From Chloroflexota bacterium (GTDB taxonomy: Bacteria > Chloroflexota > Chloroflexia > Chloroflexales > Kallotenuaceae): a DNA stretch of 5,401 nucleotides. Positions 1 to 4,688 of this stretch are shown here, one piece after another (position 1 is the stretch's first letter; each line of letters starts with the position of its first letter). The stretch covers positions 1 through 5,401 of the forward strand of contig JAFAYS010001146.1 of assembly GCA_019240175.1 (NCBI GenBank), written 5' to 3'. The notes under the pieces were generated by a model, which did not search any database, was not told the origin of the DNA, and saw only the letters and a list, made by a program, of their open reading frames with translations. Made by a program: the position numbers and the translations under genes.

Positions 1-85
1 TGGCGCTGATCGTTTTGCGCAGCTTGAATAGCAGATTGTTTGCCTTCCATACTGCCGACTGAAGTCGCACAAACGAGCGGATTAT

Positions 86-94
86 TGGTACAAT
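86..94 (+). promoter_or_regulatory. Extended -10 promoter of mutY (leaderless)
   Basis: The sequence TGGTACAAT matches the extended -10 pattern TGn-TAnAAT, with the hexamer TACAAT at 89-94. Only a weak -35 (CGCACA, 66-71) is present, which fits an extended -10 promoter. A transcription start about 7 bases downstream would fall on the GTG start at 101, and no Shine-Dalgarno sequence lies between. The same TGGTAnAAT pattern recurs at 2732-2740. This is motif reading only. Confidence 0.55.
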
Positions 95-100
95 ACAAGC

Positions 101-1084
101 GTGAATAGTACACAGCCGACCACTTTCTCTGTCACCTTCCCGAGCAACGCAGAGCAGCTCGCGCGCATCCAGCAACATTTGATCGACTGGTTCGAAGCCA
201 ACGGTCGTGATCTGCCCTGGCGTCGCACGCGCGATCCGTATCGTGTGCTGGTCTCCGAGATCATGCTGCAACAAACGCAGGTTGACCGCGTCAAGCCCAA
301 GTATGCCGCGTTTCTTGAACAGTTTCCTTCGCTTGAGGCGCTAGCTGCGGCCACGCCCGGCGATGTGATTCGCGCCTGGGCCGGGCTGGGCTACAACCGC
401 CGCGCGCTCAATTTGCAGCGCACCGCGCAGGCCGTGATCAACGATCACGAAGGCCGCTTCCCGGAAACGCCGGAGGCCTTGCGCAACTTGCCGGGAATCG
501 GGCCTTACACGGCGGGTGCAGTGGCTTGCTTCGCCTTTGAGCGCGATGTAGCCTTCATGGATACGAATATCCGGCGCGTAGTCCAGCGGCTCTTTGTCGG
601 ACCCGACGACACGGGTGCAAGCGATCGAGAGCTGATCCGGATCGCCGAGGCTGCGGTGCCGCAGGGCCGGGGCTGGATCTGGAACCAGGCGATCATGGAG
701 CTGGGCGCGCTGATCTGCACTGCTTCCCGTCCACGCTGCCAGATTTGCCCGCTGCGCGCTGAGTGCCGGGCTTATGCCGCCTGGCGCACCGCCGACCAGG
801 ATGTTTTCAACTACACGCCGCCGCCAAAGCCGAAAGCCGCGCGCGCGGTGGCCGAGAGCAAAACGCCGTTTACCAGTACCTCGCGCTATTTTCGTGGTCG
901 CACGGTGGATACGCTGCGCCAGCTTGAGCCGGGACACTGGCTCGCGCTTGCCGAGCTAGGGCCGCGTGTCAAGCCGGATTGGGCGGACGCCGATCGCGAG
1001 TGGCTGCTGACACTGCTGCACGGCCTGGCCGCCGACGGGTTGATCGAGCTGGACGAGGCTGGCGATCAGGCGCGCCTGCCCTAG
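101..1084 (+). CDS. mutY: A/G-specific adenine DNA glycosylase (MutY), short form
   Basis: This 327-residue protein belongs to the helix-hairpin-helix GPD/EndoIII superfamily. MutY removes adenine mispaired with 8-oxoguanine in base excision repair. The motif SEIMLQQTQV (52-61) carries the expected catalytic Glu53. The hairpin LPGIGPYTAGAV (130-141) has Tyr136 where E. coli MutY has Ser120, as in Gram-positive MutY. Asp154 in MDTNIRRV is the conserved second catalytic acid. Cys206, Cys213, Cys216 and Cys222 have the C-x6-C-x2-C-x5-C spacing of the [4Fe-4S] loop. After about residue 230 there is no recognisable NUDIX-like 8-oxoG-reading domain. Instead a Pro/Ala linker leads to a tail of about 70 residues (from RYFRGRTVDTLRQL) that resembles a winged helix; that reading is inference. 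The GTG start is favoured by the -10 box just upstream, without a ribosome binding site. The gene appears monocistronic. Confidence 0.93.
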   Translation: MNSTQPTTFSVTFPSNAEQLARIQQHLIDWFEANGRDLPWRRTRDPYRVLVSEIMLQQTQVDRVKPKYAAFLEQFPSLEALAAATPGDVIRAWAGLGYNRRALNLQRTAQAVINDHEGRFPETPEALRNLPGIGPYTAGAVACFAFERDVAFMDTNIRRVVQRLFVGPDDTGASDRELIRIAEAAVPQGRGWIWNQAIMELGALICTASRPRCQICPLRAECRAYAAWRTADQDVFNYTPPPKPKAARAVAESKTPFTSTSRYFRGRTVDTLRQLEPGHWLALAELGPRVKPDWADADREWLLTLLHGLAADGLIELDEAGDQARLP

Positions 1085-1138
1085 CGAGTCTTAGGGCGCG
1101 TCGGGTGATCCTGATGCGCTGGAATAGGTCCGAAGACG

Positions 1139-1168
1139 TGGGCAAATTGCCGCAGATTTCGGTATGCT
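1139..1168 (+). promoter_or_regulatory. Candidate leaderless promoter of the histidine phosphatase gene
   Basis: A -10-like TATGCT (1163-1168) lies 7 bases before the ATG at 1176, with a -35-like TGGGCA (1139-1144) at an 18-base spacing. Transcription from it would begin at or next to the ATG, and no Shine-Dalgarno sequence is visible. The spacer contains the perfect palindrome GGCAA-A-TTGCC (1141-1151), which could be an operator. Both hexamers are imperfect, so confidence is moderate to low. Confidence 0.4.
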
Positions 1169-1175
1169 TATTGAC

Positions 1176-1829
1176 ATGACAACAATATTTTTAATTCGAC
1201 ACGGCGAGACCGAGTGGAACCGCAATGGACGCTGGCAAGGCCACACCGATATTCCATTGTCGCAGATTGGTCGCGAGCAAGCTCAAGCATTGGCCTGGCG
1301 TCTTTTAAACGAAGGCGCTTTTTTTGATCATCTTTACGCCAGCGATCTTTGCCGGGCTTTCGAGACGGCACAGATCATTGGTCGGACGCTCAAAATGTCG
1401 GCTCAGCCGTTTCCCTGTCTGCGCGAGATCAACGTCGGCTCGTGGAGCGGGCTCACCAAAGCTGAGATTATCCAGCGCTTTCCGGGAGCGTTCACCGATT
1501 TCTTCCACTCACATGATGGCGAGGCGCTAGACATGTTCGATCAGCGCGTAGGCGAGGGCGTGCTTGAGCTGGCGCGGCGACATCCCGGCGAGCGGCTGGC
1601 GATCGTCTCGCACGGCGGCACGATTCGTGGCATCCTCCGCTATCTCTACGCGGTGCAAGGTCTGGGCGAGCCGCCGAGAGCGCATCTCGGCAACACGTCG
1701 ATCACCGAGATCCATTTCAATGGCGTGAGCTGGCAGCTAGTGCGGCAGAACGATCTGGCACATCTCGCAGATGAGCAAGCGCCCGACATGCTGGCTCCCG
1801 AGAATGAGGGCGCGGCTGTCATCCGATAA
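1176..1829 (+). CDS. Histidine phosphatase (phosphoglycerate mutase-like)
   Basis: This 217-residue cytoplasmic protein belongs to the histidine phosphatase superfamily, branch 1. The N-terminal IRHGETEWN (7-15) carries the phospho-accepting His9 with Arg8. Arg60 (SDLCRAFETA) and Glu84 (LREINVGSWSG) are the expected phosphate-pocket and acid residues, and His146 in VSHGGTIRG is the second catalytic histidine. The length fits small PhoE/CobC/GpmB-like phosphatases rather than the roughly 250-residue cofactor-dependent glycolytic mutase, so a broad or unassigned phosphomonoesterase role is likely. The substrate cannot be read from sequence, and no cobalamin genes nearby support CobC. An in-frame ATG at 1164 would add four residues, but the family normally begins close to the first beta strand and the -10 box overlaps that codon, so ATG 1176 is preferred. 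The gene stands 91 bp after mutY. Confidence 0.92.
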   Translation: MTTIFLIRHGETEWNRNGRWQGHTDIPLSQIGREQAQALAWRLLNEGAFFDHLYASDLCRAFETAQIIGRTLKMSAQPFPCLREINVGSWSGLTKAEIIQRFPGAFTDFFHSHDGEALDMFDQRVGEGVLELARRHPGERLAIVSHGGTIRGILRYLYAVQGLGEPPRAHLGNTSITEIHFNGVSWQLVRQNDLAHLADEQAPDMLAPENEGAAVIR

Positions 1830-1834
1830 CGCAT

Positions 1835-1955
1835 AGAACAAAGGAACCGGGTGCCCTCAGGGCGAACAAGAGAACAAATGCATGTGAGCGCAGTGGCAAT
1901 TGCTCAATATCTTTCGTGGTTCTCGGTTCCTGGTTCTCCTTGATTGGCCTGGTTC
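1835..1955. repeat. Inverted GAAC/GTTC repeat array, possibly a structured RNA
   Basis: Four GAAC cores (1836, 1844, 1864, 1872) are followed by four GTTC cores in inverted order (1919, 1926, 1933, 1952). The right side has three tandem heptads GGTTCTC, GGTTCCT, GGTTCTC (1918-1938). AGAACAAAGGAACC (1835-1848) can pair with GGTTCCTGGTTCT (1925-1937) over 12 base pairs with one small internal loop. GAGAAC (1870-1875) can pair inside this with GTTCTC (1919-1924). The left bulge holds a small hairpin GCCC-TCA-GGGC (1853-1863), and the inner loop holds TGAGC/GCTCA (1885-1889/1902-1906). The array fills most of the spacer between the phosphatase and peptidase genes. It could be a terminator-like fold, an mRNA leader, or a miniature repeat element; its nature is unknown. 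Confidence 0.6.
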
Positions 1956-1969
1956 GTTGATCGTTGAGT

Positions 1970-1975
1970 GAGGTG
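1970..1975 (+). promoter_or_regulatory. Ribosome binding site of the peptidase gene
   Basis: GAGGTG matches the 3' part of the ideal AGGAGGTG and lies 4 bases before ATG 1980. It decides the start: the upstream in-frame GTG at 1968 overlaps this site and has no ribosome binding site of its own. Confidence 0.6.
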
Positions 1976-1979
1976 GACC

Positions 1980-2729
1980 ATGACTCGCCAGCAGTTTCCG
2001 AAATATGTTCACAGCATTGTTCCCGACGCCGACGCCGAGCACTGGCCGATCCAGCAGCAAGGCGTTAACGAGTGTGGCTGTACCGCTCCCGCCAATGCTT
2101 TGAATCTGCTGCTGGGAGAGCGCCGCTACGACAAGGATCAGTTCTTGCGCGAGGCCGGCCTCTTTTTTCAGCGCAAGCTTGGCGGCTCGCCCTCGCCGAT
2201 CACCAGCTGGCTGATCAAGCGCCAGGGTTTTGGCACACATTTCGGCTCGCTGCGCAAAACAAACTGTGAGGTCGTGCTGCGCGATCTCATCGATCGACGG
2301 GTGCCGGTGGTGCTGGAGCTGGGCGCGTATAAGCTGGGGCCGCTGACGCTCTATGGCCAGCATTCGGTGGTGCTGGTCGGCTACAGCGAGCGCTATACCG
2401 ACGCCGGCGGCCAGGCGCACGAAGAATATTATTTCGTGGACGCCCAGTACCCCGATATCGACAAGCCCAGCACGTTCGGCCTGCACACCAACGATGCCGA
2501 TCGCGATGGTGACGGCGTTGCCGAGCCGTATCCCGGCAACCGCACGATCCCGCGCAATCTGTTTCTCAACGATTTTCCCACCGGCATCTATTTTCCGGTC
2601 TTTCCCAACCAGGCCGAGCATGACCGCTGGTATCAGGAGCATATTCGTCCGGCGGCGCAGATTCCGATCGTGAGTCATTTTGTTGCGGGCATGTTTACCG
2701 GCTCAGTCGACCTGTGGCGTGCTACCTAG
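1980..2729 (+). CDS. C39-like cysteine peptidase family protein
   Basis: This 249-residue protein looks like a papain-fold cysteine peptidase of the C39/C39_2 type. QQGVNECGCTAPANALNLLL (26-45) resembles the family pattern Q-x5-CG-x-(T/A)A, giving Cys32 as nucleophile and Gln26 or Gln27 for the oxyanion hole. GQHSVVLVGY (126-135) supplies His128, and EYYFVDAQYP (149-158) supplies Asp154, completing a Cys-His-Asp triad in the right order and spacing. There is no signal peptide or membrane segment, and no ABC transporter domain or neighbour, so it is not a typical bacteriocin-processing transporter. Residues 172-182 (DADRDGDGVAE) look like an EF-hand or thrombospondin-type calcium loop inserted after the Asp. 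The substrate is unknown, and it could instead be a C39-like transferase or a non-proteolytic homologue. The gene is single, flanked by a repeat-rich spacer and a new promoter. Confidence 0.75.
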   Translation: MTRQQFPKYVHSIVPDADAEHWPIQQQGVNECGCTAPANALNLLLGERRYDKDQFLREAGLFFQRKLGGSPSPITSWLIKRQGFGTHFGSLRKTNCEVVLRDLIDRRVPVVLELGAYKLGPLTLYGQHSVVLVGYSERYTDAGGQAHEEYYFVDAQYPDIDKPSTFGLHTNDADRDGDGVAEPYPGNRTIPRNLFLNDFPTGIYFPVFPNQAEHDRWYQEHIRPAAQIPIVSHFVAGMFTGSVDLWRAT

Positions 2730-2731
2730 CG

Positions 2732-2740
2732 TGGTAGAAT
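2732..2740 (+). promoter_or_regulatory. Extended -10 promoter of the receiver gene pair
   Basis: TGGTAGAAT begins 3 bases after the peptidase stop codon and fits TGn-TAnAAT, closely matching the mutY promoter (TGGTACAAT). No good -35 is seen, as is usual for extended -10 promoters. Transcription would start near 2747, giving a leader of about 50 bases before the ATG at 2797. Confidence 0.5.
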
Positions 2741-2786
2741 GCTGAGTACTTATCCACGGGCTATGTGATCAAGAAGAAGTGGCTGT

Positions 2787-2792
2787 GAGGAG
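2787..2792 (+). promoter_or_regulatory. Ribosome binding site of the degenerate receiver gene
   Basis: GAGGAG lies 4 bases before ATG 2797. The upstream in-frame GTG codons at 2779 and 2785 precede or overlap it, and GTG 2794 is only one base after it, so ATG 2797 is the best start. Confidence 0.55.
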
Positions 2793-2796
2793 CGTG

Positions 2797-3168
2797 ATGC
2801 AACCAATAGTTTTGCTGATTCCGGATCTCTTTTTTAGCGTAAAGGTCGCCGACGCGGCCCGCGCACTCGGCTACCAGACGCGCGAGGTTGCGAATGCCGA
2901 GGCGCTGCTGGCGGCTGTGCGCGAGGGCGCTGCCGGAGTGGTGCTGGATACGCAGGAGCGCTCCGGCTGGCAGGCTGCGGTCCAGACGCTCAAGGCCGAT
3001 CCGGCGACGGCGCAGGTGCCGATCTTGGCATTCGGCTCACATGTGGATGTCGACGCATCACGCGCGGCGGTGGCGGCTGGCTGCGACCGGCTGGTAACGC
3101 GTGGCAAGCTTTCGCGGGAATTGCCGGATCTGCTGCAAAGTCTGATGCCTTTGCCGGCCCGCGATTAA
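2797..3168 (+). CDS. Degenerate (pseudo-)receiver domain protein
   Basis: This 123-residue protein has the length and strand-helix rhythm of a stand-alone CheY-like receiver, with no output domain. Aligned by eye, the usual acidic pair is Pro9-Asp10 (VLLIPDLFF) and the phospho-acceptor Asp seems kept as Asp51 (VVLDTQE). The Thr/Ser switch position is Gly80 (PILAFGSH), and the conserved Lys of the K-P motif is Arg102-Gly103 (VTRGKLS). Losing one acid, the switch Thr and the Lys argues against normal phosphorylation-driven switching. It may bind a partner constitutively or antagonise the receiver encoded 27 bp downstream, with which it is probably co-transcribed. These roles are inference. The start is ATG 2797, chosen for its ribosome binding site and because the first beta strand follows directly; GTG 2779 would add six residues. 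Confidence 0.8.
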   Translation: MQPIVLLIPDLFFSVKVADAARALGYQTREVANAEALLAAVREGAAGVVLDTQERSGWQAAVQTLKADPATAQVPILAFGSHVDVDASRAAVAAGCDRLVTRGKLSRELPDLLQSLMPLPARD

Positions 3169-3184
3169 ACCCTGTAATGCACGT

Positions 3185-3190
3185 AGGAGA
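3185..3190 (+). promoter_or_regulatory. Ribosome binding site of the response regulator gene
   Basis: AGGAGA lies 5 bases before the GTG at 3196. It supports this non-ATG start, since no alternative start with a ribosome binding site precedes the first beta strand. Confidence 0.65.
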
Positions 3191-3195
3191 TATTC

Positions 3196-3576
3196 GTGCC
3201 TGGTCCTTTTCCTGCCATTATCGTCGTCGAGGATGCCCCCGATATTCTGATTGTGCTACGACGTGTGCTCCACGACCTCCAGCTGGCCTACGATATCATC
3301 ACTGTCGATAACGGGCTGAGCGCTTTAGCTCAGGCGGCGCAGCATCCATGCGCTCTGCTGATTACCGATTATATGCTCAGCGGCATCAATGGTCTTGAGC
3401 TGGCGCGCGAGTTCAAGGAGCGCTGGCGCTGCCCGGTGATTATGATCACCGCCTATGCCACGCCCGAGCTACGCGAAGCTGCGCGGACCGCCGGCATCGA
3501 TCGCTTTCTGTCCAAGCCGTTTATGGTCGATGCGCTGGAAACCGCCGTCTGCCGCGTGCTGCCTCCCGCGCGCTAA
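3196..3576 (+). CDS. Single-domain response regulator (CheY-like)
   Basis: This 126-residue stand-alone receiver is predicted to take phosphate from a histidine kinase or phosphorelay in the cytoplasm. All signature residues are present. The acidic pair is Glu12-Asp13 (IIVVEDAPD), the phospho-acceptor is Asp58 (LLITDYMLSGINGLEL), the switch Thr is Thr85 (IMITAY), the aromatic position is Phe104, and Lys107-Pro108 are in LSKPF. No DNA-binding or enzymatic domain follows, so it must act by protein-protein contact or as a relay. No kinase lies in the window. The gene begins with GTG behind a clear ribosome binding site, 27 bp after the degenerate receiver, so the two are likely one operon served by the promoter at 2732-2740. 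Confidence 0.92.
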   Translation: MPGPFPAIIVVEDAPDILIVLRRVLHDLQLAYDIITVDNGLSALAQAAQHPCALLITDYMLSGINGLELAREFKERWRCPVIMITAYATPELREAARTAGIDRFLSKPFMVDALETAVCRVLPPAR

Positions 3577-3709
3577 GCGTTCGCCCTGCCCTCACGATCG
3601 AGCTCCGCCTCTATGATCTAGCAGCGCCCTCGACGTAACCACAGCCAATCTGGAATGAGCACATGGCTTAAAGGTATGTGCAGAAAGAGTGTGCCCTTTG
3701 TTAATGCGG
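3577..3709. other. Non-coding part of the convergent spacer
   Basis: Between the response regulator stop and the hairpin at 3710 I see no start codon with a ribosome binding site and family-like protein, no RNA gene and no promoter. Short open frames here on both strands lack recognisable sequence. It is most simply the 3' untranslated region of the receiver operon. Confidence 0.5.
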
Positions 3710-3742
3710 AAGGAGCGCTGCCAATATATTGCAGCGCTCCTT
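3710..3742 (+). terminator. Hairpin terminator between convergent genes
   Basis: A perfect 12-base-pair stem (AAGGAGCGCTGC, 3710-3721, with GCAGCGCTCCTT, 3731-3742) encloses a 9-base AT-rich loop. On the plus strand the stem ends in TTTCTCC, a short imperfect U tract. It lies 134 bases after the response regulator stop and, read on the other strand, 70 bases after the PAS-STAS stop, so it may serve both genes, though the minus-strand side has no U tract. Confidence 0.7.
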
Positions 3743-3811
3743 TCTCCATGTTTAGCTGTTTTGCCGGTAACTTTGGCCTGGAGCTGGGCAAGCACTACTG
3801 CGGGAATATTG

Positions 3812-4675
3812 CTAGAAGCGCTGCGCGTACGCGATGCCATCCTGTAGCGTGCCAAACGACTTAAAGTTATTGAGCTGAATGCCGAGCGAGACCAGCGTTT
3901 GAGCAACATCCGGTCGAATGCCGGTGATGATCGCGGTCGCGCCGAGCAGCCGGACGGCCTGTGCTGCCTGCACGAGGCTGCTGGCTACTTGCGCGTCGAC
4001 GGCGGCCACGCCCGTGATGTCGATGATGACGGCTTTGGGCCGGTGATCGCTCACGCCTTGCAGCAGCGCTTCCAGAATACTGCTTGCGCGCACGGTATCT
4101 ACCGCGCCGATCAGCGGCATGACCAGCACCGAGTCGTTGATCGGGATCAGCGGCGTTGATAACTCGGCGAGCGCTGCCTGCTGCATGCGGATGATGTGGT
4201 CTTGCTGCTCGCTGACCAGCCGCTGCTGGCGGAGCAGATCGGTCTCGGCGCGCTTACGATTGGTGATGTCGAGGAAGCACCAGACGCGGTGGATCTCGTT
4301 GTGCGTGCCGCGACTGGGCTGTGAGAAGCGCTCGATCACACGACCATCTTTCAGCGCAACTTCATCGCGCAGGATCGCCTCGGGATCGCTATTGATGGTA
4401 ATAATCTTTGAGACAAAGTACTCGGGCTCGGTCAGTTGATCCAGCACAAACGCCATCATGGCATTGTTATCTGATGCCAGATGATCGGGAATCTGCCAGA
4501 TGTCCAAAAACTGCTTGTTGCAGAAGATCGCTTCGCTCTGCGCTGAGACGACCAGCACGCCCTGATCGATCGTTCCAACAACGGTGGTCAGCATATCAAG
4601 CGCTATCTGAGTTCCATACCTCGACAGATCGCCGATCGTATTAGGTGCTGCGTCGAGTGTAGGTGTATGAGACAT
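3812..4675 (-). CDS. RsbR-like PAS-STAS sensor protein
   Basis: This 287-residue soluble protein has an N-terminal PAS domain at about 31-142 (from DQGVLVVSAQSEAIFCN to RVWCFLDITNRKRAE). A helical coiled-coil linker rich in Gln, Arg and Glu follows (about 143-172), then a C-terminal STAS domain (about 173-284). The STAS part carries PLIGAVDTVRA, IDITGVAAVDAQVASSL and LLGATAIITGIRPDVAQTL, typical of RsbR-type stressosome co-antagonists, which with RsbS hold the RsbT kinase until stress. Thr194 (VDT) matches the RsbRA Thr171 phosphosite, but the Thr205 site is Ala228 (VDA). Most RsbR proteins have an N-terminal globin-like or other sensor; here PAS suggests redox, light or ligand sensing, but I see no specific cofactor motif. 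No RsbS or RsbT gene is nearby. ATG 4675 is preferred over GTG 4684, which lies inside the ribosome binding site. Confidence 0.9.
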   Translation of the reverse strand: MSHTPTLDAAPNTIGDLSRYGTQIALDMLTTVVGTIDQGVLVVSAQSEAIFCNKQFLDIWQIPDHLASDNNAMMAFVLDQLTEPEYFVSKIITINSDPEAILRDEVALKDGRVIERFSQPSRGTHNEIHRVWCFLDITNRKRAETDLLRQQRLVSEQQDHIIRMQQAALAELSTPLIPINDSVLVMPLIGAVDTVRASSILEALLQGVSDHRPKAVIIDITGVAAVDAQVASSLVQAAQAVRLLGATAIITGIRPDVAQTLVSLGIQLNNFKSFGTLQDGIAYAQRF

Positions 4676-4683
4676 TGTATTCA

Positions 4684-4688
4684 CCCCT
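4684..4688 (-). promoter_or_regulatory. Ribosome binding site of the PAS-STAS gene
   Basis: On the minus strand AGGGG (followed by TG) lies 8 bases before ATG 4675. The in-frame GTG at 4684-4682 shares a base with this site, so it is unlikely to be the start codon. Confidence 0.5.

Noticed and set aside
2..62. Possible C-terminal tail of an upstream plus-strand gene
   Set aside because: Two frames stay open from the window edge, to stops at 29-31 and 60-62 (the latter ending SRLFAFHTAD). Nine to nineteen codons are too few to choose between them or name a product.
341..937. A 198-codon minus-strand frame opposite mutY
   Set aside because: It is antisense to conserved MutY catalytic and Fe-S motifs and shows no recognisable protein features.
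1171..1197. A perfect TTGACA at 1171-1176 as a -35 box
   Set aside because: It overlaps the phosphatase start codon, and the only -10-like sequence (TAATTC) is at a 15-base spacing inside the coding sequence.
1857..2678. A long open frame of 273 codons on the minus strand opposite the peptidase gene
   Set aside because: It is longer than the plus-strand gene, but it has no family motif, while the plus strand carries a Cys-His-Asp triad in C39-like context and a good ribosome binding site. Long antisense frames are common opposite GC-biased codons.
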